In this document: positions 8,039 through 15,890 of the stretch, one piece after another
How positions within the stretch are numbered: position 1 is the stretch's first letter
Layout: every line of letters begins with the position of its first letter
From: an uncultured Burkholderiales bacterium
GTDB lineage: Bacteria; Pseudomonadota; Gammaproteobacteria; Burkholderiales; Burkholderiaceae_C
Direction of reading: 5' to 3'
Length of the DNA stretch: 34,704 bases
Assembly (NCBI GenBank): GCA_903856995.1
Contig: CAIODK010000120.1
Coordinates: 1-34,704 of the forward strand
Notes under the pieces: generated by a model
Database searches by the model: none
Seen by the model: only the letters and a program-made list of their open reading frames with translations
What the model was told of the DNA's origin: nothing
Made by a program: the position numbers and the translations under genes

Positions 8039-8054
8039 CAATCATCATACGATA
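8039..8054. promoter_or_regulatory. Candidate FadR-type GntR operator O2 upstream of the ABC importer operon
   Basis: Read on the minus strand the core is ATCGTATGATGAT, differing from O1 at two positions over 16 bp and keeping the AT-N-GT-N3-A-Y-N-AT dyad. It sits 49 bp before the start codon of the binding protein. A possible -35 box TTGGAC lies at 8029-8034, but the -10 is unclear, probably inside or just after the operator. This is the second member of a two-site regulon inferred from sequence match alone. Confidence 0.6.
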
Positions 8055-8102
8055 GCCGCAAGGTCCCAAAAAAGCCTTATCCTAAAAACTCAGGAGACAA
8101 CG

Positions 8103-9485
8103 ATGAAATTGAAAACTTGGCTGACTGGCGCACTTGTCGCCGCAGGCCTGGTGACGGCTGTAGGCCCCGCCATGGCTCAGGAGAAATTAACAGTTTGGTG
8201 GGTCAAAGGTTTTTACAAAGCTGAAGATGACGCTTTGTTTGTAGCCATCAAAAAATTTGAAGAGAAAAACAAAGGTATCAAGATCGAGCTCTCGCAGTAC
8301 CCGATCCAAGACATGATTCCTAAGACCGTGGCCGCGCTTGACTCGGGCAATCCACCCGATGTGGCGTATGCCGACGTGTACGACTTCCAAGTCACAGCCA
8401 AGTGGGCGTATGACGGCAAACTCGAAGACGTGAGCAGCGTGATCGACAAAGTTCGCAACAACTTTGAACCCGCCGCGCTGTCCACCACGTTCTTGTACAA
8501 CAACCAAACCAAGACGCGCGCTTATTACGCCTACCCCATCAAGCAACAGACCATGCACATCCAGTACTGGAAAGACATGCTCGCCGATGCAGGCTACAAG
8601 CCAAGCGACATTCCGACCGACTGGAAAGGCTACTGGGACTTCTGGTGCTCTAAGGTTCAAACCGGCTACCGCCAAAAAACCGGCAAGCGTGCGTTTGGCA
8701 CCGGCTTCCCCATGGGCGTGGATTCGAGCGACTCGTTCTTCTCATTCCTCACCTTCATGGATGCCTACAACGTGAAGTTGGTGACCGACTCCGGCAAGCT
8801 CACGGTCGACGATCCTGAGGTGCGTCAAGGCCTGATCAACGCGTTGAACGACTACACCGCGGTGTACACCAAGGGCTGTACGCCTCCGTCGTCCACCAGC
8901 TGGAAAGACCCCGACAACAATGTCTCCTTCCACAACAAGACCATCGTGATGACGCACAACGCGACCATTTCGATCGCGGCTAAGTGGCTCGACGACATGA
9001 ACAACGAGGCCTTGAACGCTGAGCAGCGTGCAACAGCCAAGAAAAACTACACCGAGCTGATTGCCACCTCTGGCTTCCCCAACAAGCCCGATGGCACGAA
9101 GATGGTGTATCGCAGCGCGGTCAAAACAGGCGTGATCTTCAAAGAGGCGAAGCACAAAGAATCTGCGAAGAAATTCGTTGCTTTCTTGCTTGAAGAAGCC
9201 AACTTGACACCTTACGTCGAAGGCTCTTTGGGTCGCTGGTTCCCAGTGACAAAAGCCGCACAACAACGTCCGTTCTGGAAAGCTGATCCCGCCCGCTTGG
9301 CTGTGTACAACCAGTACATGTCTGGCACCGTGCCGTTCGAGTTCACCAAGAACTACAAGTTCACCGTGCTCAACAACGAAAACGTGTGGGCCAAAGCCAT
9401 GAACCGCATGCTGAATGAGAAAGTGCCGACTGAAAAGGCTGTGGACGAGATGATCGCCCGCATCAAGGAAGTCGCTGGCAACTAA
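8103..9485 (+). CDS. ABC sugar transporter substrate-binding protein (SBP family 1, CUT1)
   Basis: A 460-aa periplasmic binding protein. Residues 1-25 form a Sec signal peptide (basic MKLK, hydrophobic stretch, AMA cleavage site before QEKL). The mature part starts with LTVWWVKGFYKAEDDALF and has the extracellular solute-binding family 1 fold, with GNPPDVAYADVYDF and the IVMTHNATISIA segment. It captures a sugar or sugar derivative for the downstream permeases; the ligand is unknown, but the co-transcribed idn/gnt enzymes point to a sugar acid or polyol, atypical for CUT1. An AGGAGA ribosome-binding site precedes the ATG. A strong stem-loop follows the stop, separating the highly needed binding protein from the permease genes. 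Confidence 0.92.
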   Translation: MKLKTWLTGALVAAGLVTAVGPAMAQEKLTVWWVKGFYKAEDDALFVAIKKFEEKNKGIKIELSQYPIQDMIPKTVAALDSGNPPDVAYADVYDFQVTAKWAYDGKLEDVSSVIDKVRNNFEPAALSTTFLYNNQTKTRAYYAYPIKQQTMHIQYWKDMLADAGYKPSDIPTDWKGYWDFWCSKVQTGYRQKTGKRAFGTGFPMGVDSSDSFFSFLTFMDAYNVKLVTDSGKLTVDDPEVRQGLINALNDYTAVYTKGCTPPSSTSWKDPDNNVSFHNKTIVMTHNATISIAAKWLDDMNNEALNAEQRATAKKNYTELIATSGFPNKPDGTKMVYRSAVKTGVIFKEAKHKESAKKFVAFLLEEANLTPYVEGSLGRWFPVTKAAQQRPFWKADPARLAVYNQYMSGTVPFEFTKNYKFTVLNNENVWAKAMNRMLNEKVPTEKAVDEMIARIKEVAGN

Positions 9486-9492
9486 GCGCCAC

Positions 9493-9528
9493 ACCCGATG
9501 ACTCTTGTTTGAACTTGAGTCATCGGGT
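9493..9528 (+). terminator. Intercistronic stem-loop after the binding-protein gene
   Basis: A perfect 12-bp inverted repeat: ACCCGATGACTC (9493-9504), 12-nt loop, GAGTCATCGGGT (9517-9528), followed by CGTTTC with no real U-run. It starts 8 bp after the stop. It resembles the attenuating/mRNA-protecting hairpins found between binding-protein and permease genes (malE-malF type), rather than a full terminator. The remaining 70 bp up to the permease start shows nothing else clear. Confidence 0.7.
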
Positions 9529-9598
9529 CGTTTCACCCAATCCCCTTGTTTAAAAACAGGTCTGCCTTGCGCAAGCACGGCATGCCCAGAGGCTGCTT

Positions 9599-10465
9599 TT
9601 GCCCATGACTACCCAAGTTGCTCACCTGTTACCACCGCCGACGGCTCGACTGAGTTCGTGGGAGTTTTGGGGCCGCCTGATGGTGCTCCCCTACCTGGCC
9701 GTGTTTTTCATATTCGTGTTGTACCCCGTGTTCTACGGCCTGTGGCTGGCACGTCATCCACAAAGCTATGTGGACTTGTTCAACGACCCCATTTTCTTTC
9801 GCAGCGCTGCCAATACTCTGGTGTTCTTGGTCGTCGCCATCAACCTCAAGATGGTTGTGGCACTGACCCTGTCTGGCTTCTTTGTCTTAGAGCGCTGGTG
9901 GATCAAGATCGTCGCCGCTGTGTTTATCTTGCCTTGGGCTGTACCTTCGATTCCGACCATCCTGTCGGTGCGCTTCATGTTGAACCCCGAGTGGGGCATC
10001 ATCAACAGCGCCATCTTCCGATGGACTGGGTTGGACGGCCCCAACTGGCTCAATGACCCCACTTTGGCGCTGAGTCTTTCGATGCTCATGCACATCTGGA
10101 AATCGTTGCCGTTTTGGACCTTGATCTTGGTGGCGGCGCGCTTGGCAATTCCGACCGAGCAATACGAAGCCGCCTCGGTCGACGGTGCAACACGTTGGCA
10201 AAAGTTCAAGTTCATCACGTGGCCTTCCATGCGCTCGCTGTATTTGACTTCGACCATCTTGTCCATGATTTGGACACTGGGCGACTTCAACAGCGTCTAC
10301 CTGCTCACAGGTGGCGGACCCGCCGACATGACACATGTCTTGGCCACTTTAGGCATCCGCTATCTGCGCCTCGATCAGGTTGATTTGGCAATGGCCTCTA
10401 TCGTGGTGGCGCTGCCCTTTGTGTTGCCTTTGGTTTATTTCATGATGAAGAGGCTGTCGAAATGA
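9599..10465 (+). CDS. ABC sugar transporter permease, MalF/UgpA type
   Basis: An inner-membrane permease of 288 aa (or 286 from the ATG at 9605). Six hydrophobic segments are visible, the first LMVLPYLAVFFIFVLYPVFY. The EAA loop EQYEAASVDGATRWQKF, followed by ITWPSM, docks on the ATPase and defines the binding-protein-dependent permease family. AGAGG at 9588-9592 is spaced well for a TTG start at 9599 and rather far from the ATG at 9605, so TTG is kept, with doubt. Its stop overlaps the next permease start by 4 bp (ATGA). It forms a heterodimeric channel with that second permease. Confidence 0.9.
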   Translation: MPMTTQVAHLLPPPTARLSSWEFWGRLMVLPYLAVFFIFVLYPVFYGLWLARHPQSYVDLFNDPIFFRSAANTLVFLVVAINLKMVVALTLSGFFVLERWWIKIVAAVFILPWAVPSIPTILSVRFMLNPEWGIINSAIFRWTGLDGPNWLNDPTLALSLSMLMHIWKSLPFWTLILVAARLAIPTEQYEAASVDGATRWQKFKFITWPSMRSLYLTSTILSMIWTLGDFNSVYLLTGGGPADMTHVLATLGIRYLRLDQVDLAMASIVVALPFVLPLVYFMMKRLSK

Positions 10466-11304
10466 GTTTGAAAAAAATCACCTCCGAAGCCAAACTGCTT
10501 TTGATCGGCATTCCCGTCTTGCTGTGGACCCTGTTCCCTCTGTATCACATGGTGTTGTTCGCGATCTCGCCACGGGATACCGCCACTTCTGGGCGCTTGT
10601 GGCCAGAGCACCCGACACTGCAAAACTTTGAGATCGTGTTCAAGAAGCAGCACTTCTACCTCGATCACTTTTGGTCACAACTCGGCAACTCATTTGTCAT
10701 CGCCATCACGGTGGGTGCGCTCACCTTGCTGGTTGCCACCACCTCCGCTTTTGCCATCAGTCGACTGAAGGTTCGCGGGGGGCAAACCGTGATGAACTTG
10801 GCCTTGTTCACCTACTTCATTCCTGCGGCCTTCTTGGCGGTACCGATGTACAAAACCATGGGCTTGTATGGTTTGCTCAACAACCAATGGGCGTTGATCT
10901 TGGCCATGGTCACCATCGCCTCACCATATTGCATTTGGGTGCTCAAACAAGCCAGCGACAAACTGCCGTTTGAGCTAGACGAGGCCGCCCGCATTGACGG
11001 CGCAACGGCGCTGCAATTGTTTTGGATGGTGTACCTGCCATTGATGGTTCCCTCACTTGTTGCCGTGGGCACCTATGCCCTGCTGCTGGCGTGGAACGAA
11101 TACCTCTACGCCTTCTTGCTGTTGTCCAACGACCTGGATGTGACCTTAGCGGTCGCCCTAGGCAACTTCTTATCTGCCGACGATTCCCCTTGGGAGTTGT
11201 TGATGGCGACCGGCTTGGTGTACGCCCTGCCGCCTGCCGCAATTTATTACACATTCAAACGTTACATGGTGTCTGGCTTGACCGCCGGCGCAGTCAAGAG
11301 CTAA
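10462..11304 (+). CDS. ABC sugar transporter permease, MalG/UgpE type
   Basis: A 280-aa inner-membrane permease with an N-terminal anchor (LLLIGIPVLLWTLFPLYHMVL), a periplasmic segment containing the TLQNFEIVF motif typical of MalG-type subunits, four to five further membrane spans, and the EAA loop FELDEAARIDGATALQLF followed by VYLPLMVPSL. It partners the 9599-10465 permease. The ATG overlaps the preceding stop (ATGA), so translation is coupled, and the ATPase gene follows 11 bp later. Confidence 0.91.
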   Translation: MSLKKITSEAKLLLIGIPVLLWTLFPLYHMVLFAISPRDTATSGRLWPEHPTLQNFEIVFKKQHFYLDHFWSQLGNSFVIAITVGALTLLVATTSAFAISRLKVRGGQTVMNLALFTYFIPAAFLAVPMYKTMGLYGLLNNQWALILAMVTIASPYCIWVLKQASDKLPFELDEAARIDGATALQLFWMVYLPLMVPSLVAVGTYALLLAWNEYLYAFLLLSNDLDVTLAVALGNFLSADDSPWELLMATGLVYALPPAAIYYTFKRYMVSGLTAGAVKS

Positions 11305-11315
11305 GGAAGACAAAG

Positions 11316-12371
11316 ATGGCATCCGTTTCATTTAACAACGTTCAAAAAACCTACGGCAACAAAGTCAAGGTCATTCACGGCATCACGTTCGACATTCAGG
11401 ATGGCGAATTCGTGGTGTTGGTTGGCCCATCTGGTTGTGGCAAGTCCACCTTGCTGCGCATGTTGGCCGGCTTGGAAGACATCTCTGGTGGCGAGATCAG
11501 CATCGACACGACCGTGATCAACGAGCTTGAGTCCAAAGATCGCGACATCGCCATGGTGTTCCAAAGCTACGCGCTCTACCCTCACATGACGGTGCGCGAA
11601 AACATGGCCTTCTCGCTCCGCTTACGCAAAGCCGATGCCAAAACCACACAAGACCGAGTGGCCCACGCTGCCGACATTTTGAGCTTGAGCCCCTTGCTGG
11701 AACGCTACCCGCGCGAGTTGTCAGGCGGCCAACGCCAGCGCGTCGCGATGGGTCGCGCCATCGTGCGTGACCCCAAAGTTTTTTTGTTTGATGAACCACT
11801 CTCCAACCTAGACGCCAAGTTGCGCGTGGCGATGCGTGCCGAAATCAAGGCTTTGCATCAACGCCTCAAAACGACCACGGTGTATGTGACACATGACCAA
11901 ATCGAAGCCATGACCATGGCCGACCGGATTGTGGTGATGCACGACGGCATCGTCGAACAAATTGGGACACCGCTGGAGTTGTTCGACCGCCCCGGCAATT
12001 TGTTTGTGGCGCAATTCATTGGGTCCCCTTCGATGAACGTGTTCAAAGGCACCGTCAACAACGGTAGCGTTTCTGGCCTTGGCGCGCAGTGGCCGATGCC
12101 GCCAGATGCGTCACATGTCGCCTCAGGCACGGTGGTGCATTACGGCATTCGTCCCGGCGATTTGGAACTGGCCAGCAGCGGCATTGCAGCCAAAGTGGTG
12201 GTCGTGGAGCCGACGGGTGCAGAGACCGAATTGCTGCTGCAAATTGGCGATCAAAAATTCACACTGGTCATGCACGGCCGCACACAAGTGCGCCCCGATG
12301 ACACGGTGTTCCTGCAATTCGATGCCGCCAAAGCCCACGTGTTTGACGGCACCACGGAACAACGCCTCTGA
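11316..12371 (+). CDS. ABC sugar transporter ATP-binding protein, MalK/UgpC type
   Basis: A 351-aa ATPase. Walker A GPSGCGKST is at 37-45, Q-loop Gln83, signature LSGGQ at 135-139, Walker B VFLFDE at 155-160, and the His of THDQIEAM at about 192. After residue 235 comes the C-terminal OB/TOBE regulatory region (GIRPGDLEL), typical of MalK/UgpC/MsmK proteins that serve CUT1 importers. Databases often call this UgpC, but nothing here suggests glycerol-3-phosphate. The start is ATG at 11316 behind AAGGAAG; the longer open frame reaching back to 11022 overlaps the permease and is spurious. The gluconokinase ATG lies 2 bp after its stop. Confidence 0.93.
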   Translation: MASVSFNNVQKTYGNKVKVIHGITFDIQDGEFVVLVGPSGCGKSTLLRMLAGLEDISGGEISIDTTVINELESKDRDIAMVFQSYALYPHMTVRENMAFSLRLRKADAKTTQDRVAHAADILSLSPLLERYPRELSGGQRQRVAMGRAIVRDPKVFLFDEPLSNLDAKLRVAMRAEIKALHQRLKTTTVYVTHDQIEAMTMADRIVVMHDGIVEQIGTPLELFDRPGNLFVAQFIGSPSMNVFKGTVNNGSVSGLGAQWPMPPDASHVASGTVVHYGIRPGDLELASSGIAAKVVVVEPTGAETELLLQIGDQKFTLVMHGRTQVRPDDTVFLQFDAAKAHVFDGTTEQRL

Positions 12372-12373
12372 AC

Positions 12374-12883
12374 ATGACTGCACCTCGCCTCATCATCATG
12401 GGTGTGAGCGGCTGCGGCAAAAGCACCGTGGGCGAGCGCTTGGCGCATCGGCTTGGCGTGCCCTTCTTAGAAGGTGACGCACTACACCCACCCCGCAACG
12501 TGGCACTAATGGCGGCGGGCACGGCCTTGACCGATGCTGATCGCACCGCCTGGCTCGACGCCATTGCGGCACGCTTGTCTGCCCTGGGCGCAGAGGATGG
12601 CATGGTGGTGTCGTGCTCCGCTTTGAAGCGGGTTTATCGCGACCGCTTACGGGCTGCCTTGCCAGACCTTCGCTTTGTGCTCTTGCATGGTGACCGCGCC
12701 TTACTCACCCAACGCCTGGGCAACCGACAAGGCCACTACATGCCTCCCGCCTTGCTGGGAAGTCAGCTTGACGTTTTGGAAGTTCCTAGCCCGGATGAAG
12801 CAGCACTCACCCTCGACATTGCCGAGCCGGTTGATCGCTTGGTCTCACTGATAGAACAACACTTGCCTTCACACACGTCATGA
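12374..12883 (+). CDS. gntK: Gluconokinase
   Basis: A 169-aa P-loop kinase of the GntK family (EC 2.7.1.12). The sequence opens with IIMGVSGCGKSTVGERLA (Walker A), then FLEGDALHPPRNVALMAAGTALTD, close to the GD..HP..N..KM..G.PL.D block that binds gluconate, then VVSCSALKRVYRDRLR and GHYMPPALLGSQLDVLE, all GntK hallmarks at GntK length. It phosphorylates D-gluconate to 6-phosphogluconate for the Entner-Doudoroff or pentose phosphate pathway. One divergence: ALMAAGTAL stands where most members have KMxxGxPL. It sits 2 bp after the ATPase stop and overlaps the IdnO start by 4 bp. Confidence 0.94.
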   Translation: MTAPRLIIMGVSGCGKSTVGERLAHRLGVPFLEGDALHPPRNVALMAAGTALTDADRTAWLDAIAARLSALGAEDGMVVSCSALKRVYRDRLRAALPDLRFVLLHGDRALLTQRLGNRQGHYMPPALLGSQLDVLEVPSPDEAALTLDIAEPVDRLVSLIEQHLPSHTS

Positions 12884-13650
12884 TCAACGCACACACATTT
12901 CGACTGGATGGCCGCTTGGCTTTTGTAACTGGCTCTTCGGCTGGGATTGGTTTGGGTCTGGCACGCGGCTTGGCCCAAGCTGGCGCGACCTTGGTGCTCA
13001 ACGGCCGCGACGCCACCAAACTGACTGTCGCGGCGAACACCTTGCGCGCCGAAGGATTCACTGTCCACGAGCGCGCGTTTGACGTGACTGATCCGCTGGC
13101 CGTCAAAGCCAATGTCGACAGCATTGAGCGCGAGGTGGGCGGCATTGACATCTTGATCAACAACGCAGGCATTCAGCGACGCGCACCCTTGCACGAGTTC
13201 TCGCACCAAGACTGGCATGAGCTCATGCAAACCAACTTGGATAGTGTGTTCTTTGTGGGCCAAGCCGTGGCGCAATACATGATCACACGCAAGAAGGGTC
13301 GCATCATCAACATTTGTTCGGTGCAAAGCGAGTTGGGTCGCCCAGGAATTTCCCCCTACATGGCGAGCAAAGGAGCGCTCAAGATGCTGACCAAAGGCAT
13401 GGCGATTGATTGGGGCCCACTGGGACTCAACGTCAACGGCATTGGGCCCGGCTATTTCAAAACCGAGTTAAACGACAAGCTGGTCAACGACCCCACCTTC
13501 AGCGCATGGCTCACCAACCGCACCCCAAGCCGCCGCTGGGGGGAGGTGGAAGAGCTCGCGGGTGCTGCGGTGTTCTTGGCCAGCGATGCCTCCAGTTTTG
13601 TGAACGGCCACATTTTGTATGTTGACGGCGGCGTGACAGCGCAGCTGTAA
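12880..13650 (+). CDS. idnO: Gluconate 5-dehydrogenase (5-keto-D-gluconate reductase), SDR family
   Basis: A 256-aa SDR with TGSSAGIG (17-24), NNAG (94-97), Ser147, Tyr160 and Lys164. The run NNAGIQRRAPL, then WHELMQTNLDSVFFVGQ and ICSVQSELGRPGISPYMASK, is very characteristic of IdnO/Gno (EC 1.1.1.69), which reduces 5-keto-D-gluconate to D-gluconate with NADPH. ATGA overlap with gntK and a 12-bp gap to idnD place it between its pathway partners: IdnD makes its substrate and GntK uses its product. In E. coli these three functions form the L-idonate pathway. Confidence 0.92.
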   Translation: MINAHTFRLDGRLAFVTGSSAGIGLGLARGLAQAGATLVLNGRDATKLTVAANTLRAEGFTVHERAFDVTDPLAVKANVDSIEREVGGIDILINNAGIQRRAPLHEFSHQDWHELMQTNLDSVFFVGQAVAQYMITRKKGRIINICSVQSELGRPGISPYMASKGALKMLTKGMAIDWGPLGLNVNGIGPGYFKTELNDKLVNDPTFSAWLTNRTPSRRWGEVEELAGAAVFLASDASSFVNGHILYVDGGVTAQL

Positions 13651-13662
13651 AGAGGAAACCCC

Positions 13663-14718
13663 ATGAGCAAAGCGATCGTCTGCCACGCCCCCGAAGACCT
13701 GCGTTTAGACACCTTAGAAACCGAGACGCTCGGCCCACATCAACTCGCCGTGCGGGTGGCCTATGGTGGCATTTGCGGCTCAGACCTGCACTACTTCCGT
13801 CATGGCGGTTTTGGCACCATCCGAATCAAAGAGCCCATGGTGCTGGGGCATGAAGTGTCAGGGATCGTGAGCGCAGTAGGCGCCTCGGTGACCCAGTTTG
13901 TGGCAGGCCAGCGCATCGCAATTTCGCCTTCGCGTCCGTGCGGGCAATGCCACTACTGCCAAAAAGGCCAGCACAACCATTGCTTGGACATGCGCTTTTA
14001 CGGCAGTGCCATGCGCTTTCCTCACATCCAAGGTGCGTTCCGCGAGTCCTTGGTGATCGACGCTTCACAAGCACACCCCCTCAACGACAACCTGAGTTTG
14101 TCGCTCGCTACCTTGGCCGAACCTTTGTCGGTCGGTTTGCACGCCATCCAACGCGCGGGCTCGGTGTTTGGCAAACAGGTTTTGGTCACCGGCTGCGGGC
14201 CCATTGGCGCGCTCTTGATCGCTGGCCTGCGACGCGCGGGTGCCGCACGCATCGTGGCGGTGGACGTGACCGACCAACCGTTAGTCTGTGCACGCGCCAT
14301 GGGGGCGGATGAAACCATCAACCTCACCACCACGCCCGATGGCTTGGCGCCCTTTGCAGCAAACAAGGGGGTATTTGACGTGATGTTTGAAGCCTCCGGC
14401 AATGACAAAGCCTTGCGCAGTGGATTGGATATCGTGGCACCGCGTGGTGTGATTGTGAGCATCGGCCTCGGTGGCGATTCCACCTTGCCTTTGAACCAGT
14501 TGGTGGGCAAAGAACTTGAGCTGCGCGGCACCTTCCGCTTCCACGAAGAGTTTGCTGTGGCCGTGCGCTTTTTAAACGAGGGGTTGATTGACGGTCGGCC
14601 AGTCATCTCACATGTCATTGATTTTGATCAAGCCATTCACGCCTTTGAATTGGCCGGCGACAAAAGCCAAGCCATGAAGGTTCAGATTAACTTTGGCGCG
14701 GATAAAGTAAGCACATGA
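13663..14718 (+). CDS. idnD: L-idonate 5-dehydrogenase, zinc-dependent MDR family
   Basis: A 351-aa medium-chain zinc dehydrogenase (EC 1.1.1.264). Catalytic-zinc residues Cys38 (GGICGSDLHY) and His63 (LGHEVSG) are present, and so are the four structural-zinc cysteines 93, 96, 99 and 107 (CGQCHYCQKGQHNHC). The nucleotide-binding VTGCGPIG loop is near residue 171. The region GFGTIRIKEPMVLGHE and CLDMRFYGSAMRFPHIQG is typical of IdnD, separating it from sorbitol or threonine dehydrogenases. It oxidises L-idonate to 5-keto-D-gluconate, the substrate of the adjacent idnO product. GAGG ahead of the ATG is a fair ribosome-binding site; the stop overlaps the cupin start (ATGA). Confidence 0.92.
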   Translation: MSKAIVCHAPEDLRLDTLETETLGPHQLAVRVAYGGICGSDLHYFRHGGFGTIRIKEPMVLGHEVSGIVSAVGASVTQFVAGQRIAISPSRPCGQCHYCQKGQHNHCLDMRFYGSAMRFPHIQGAFRESLVIDASQAHPLNDNLSLSLATLAEPLSVGLHAIQRAGSVFGKQVLVTGCGPIGALLIAGLRRAGAARIVAVDVTDQPLVCARAMGADETINLTTTPDGLAPFAANKGVFDVMFEASGNDKALRSGLDIVAPRGVIVSIGLGGDSTLPLNQLVGKELELRGTFRFHEEFAVAVRFLNEGLIDGRPVISHVIDFDQAIHAFELAGDKSQAMKVQINFGADKVST

Positions 14719-15098
14719 CCACATTTCAAAAAATCATTCTTTTCACCGACACCGATGGCTGTGCGCGCTTTCGCGAAGAGCCTGTCGCTTTGACAGAAGG
14801 CAAGCCGCAAGCCCGTTTGTCCCAACTCATGGCCAGTGGGGGCTATCAACTTCGTCACAGCCCGGTGGGCTTTCGCAGCACCTTTCACTGCAGCGACCAC
14901 GCGCAATGGGTGTTCATTTTGAGCGGCCACATGGAGATTGGTTTGCAAGACGGCAGCTCGCGCGTGTTCAGCCCCGGCGAACATTTTTACTCGGAAGATC
15001 TGTTGCCTGCAGGGGCCACCTTTGATGCCCAAGTGCATGGCCATTGGAGTCGGCAAGTTGGCAACACGCCCTTGGTCACCTTGTTTGTTCGTGGTTAA
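14715..15098 (+). CDS. Small single-domain cupin protein, function unknown
   Basis: A 127-aa protein with one conserved cupin barrel. Motif 1 is degenerate (STFHCSDHAQWVFILSGHMEIGL) and motif 2 is FSPGEHFYSEDL. His in FHCSDH and His in GEHF may bind a metal, but the canonical second His/Glu pair is incomplete. Similar stand-alone cupins often sit in sugar-acid operons as isomerases or mutarotases, or as ligand sensors. Here the gene is locked between idnD (4-bp overlap) and the GntR regulator (start one base after the stop). I cannot assign a reaction. Confidence 0.8.
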   Translation: MTTFQKIILFTDTDGCARFREEPVALTEGKPQARLSQLMASGGYQLRHSPVGFRSTFHCSDHAQWVFILSGHMEIGLQDGSSRVFSPGEHFYSEDLLPAGATFDAQVHGHWSRQVGNTPLVTLFVRG

Positions 15099-15099
15099 C

Positions 15100-15873
15100 A
15101 TGGCTATCAAAAACATACTCGGCCACACGCTTGACTTGCTGGGTGAGGCCATCGTTTCGGGGCACTACGCCCCGGGCAGCTCTATGCCACCCGAGCCTAT
15201 GTTGTGCACGGAGTTTGGCGTCAGCCGTACCGTGATTCGTGAAGCTGTCAAATCTTTGGTAGCCAAAGGCTTGATCAGCACAGGCCCCAAAGTAGGCACC
15301 CGCGTACTACCAAACGAACAGTGGAATTGGTTTGACCCCGATGTGGTGGCATGGCAGTCGAAGATGGGCATCACGCGCGAGTTCTTGCGCGACTTGCAAG
15401 ACCTGCGCCGCGTCGTCGAACCCGCTGCGGTTCGCCTCGCTGCAGAGCGAGCCACAACACAAGACATTGCTAGCATTGAGCAGGCCTATGCCGGAATGAA
15501 ACACGCGATTGAATTTGGTGGCGACTACGTGACCCACGACTTGTTGTTTCACCAAGGTTTGCTTCACGCTTGCCACAACCGAATGGTTGCGCAAATGAGC
15601 AAAGCCATCGGCGCACTGTTACGCACCAGCTTTGAGATCACCACCACCAAACCCAACGGCCCAGCCATCTCTTTGCCCCTGCACCGCGCTGTGCTGGATG
15701 CCGTGATTGCCCGTTCACCCGAAAAGGCAGAGCGTGCCGTTCTCAAACTGATTGACAGCGCACGTGAGGACATTGAGTTGGTGTTGATGTCAAAGAAAAA
15801 ACTACCCTCCTTGACGTTCCCTGCAGCGTCGTTGCGCGCACCACGCGCAGCTCGGAATGTCCCCGCCAATTAA
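15100..15873 (+). CDS. GntR family transcriptional regulator, FadR subfamily
   Basis: A 257-aa regulator. The N-terminal winged helix (about residues 8-75) has the GntR pattern SMPPEPMLCTEFGVSRTVIREAVKSL followed by the wing GPKVGTRVLP. The rest is an all-helical FCD ligand domain with LQDLRRVVEPAAVRLAAERAT, THDLLFHQGLLHACHN and PLHRAVLDAV, carrying the Asp/His set that usually binds a metal and a sugar acid. The start is ATG at 15100, one base past the cupin stop; the in-frame extension to 14938 overlaps the cupin gene and is rejected. It is expected to repress both operons through sites O1 and O2 and, being inside the importer operon, to repress itself. The inducer is unknown, most likely a locus substrate or KDG-type intermediate. 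Confidence 0.92.
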   Translation: MAIKNILGHTLDLLGEAIVSGHYAPGSSMPPEPMLCTEFGVSRTVIREAVKSLVAKGLISTGPKVGTRVLPNEQWNWFDPDVVAWQSKMGITREFLRDLQDLRRVVEPAAVRLAAERATTQDIASIEQAYAGMKHAIEFGGDYVTHDLLFHQGLLHACHNRMVAQMSKAIGALLRTSFEITTTKPNGPAISLPLHRAVLDAVIARSPEKAERAVLKLIDSAREDIELVLMSKKKLPSLTFPAASLRAPRAARNVPAN

Positions 15874-15890
15874 CTGAAGGAATTTCACAC

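Noticed and set aside
11022..11315. Longer start for the ABC ATPase at 11022
   Set aside because: The extension overlaps the permease; MASVSFNNVQKTYG at 11316 is the standard N-terminus with its own ribosome-binding site.
14938..15099. Longer GntR start at 14938
   Set aside because: It overlaps the cupin gene in another frame; the ATG at 15100 gives the normal FadR-type N-terminus.
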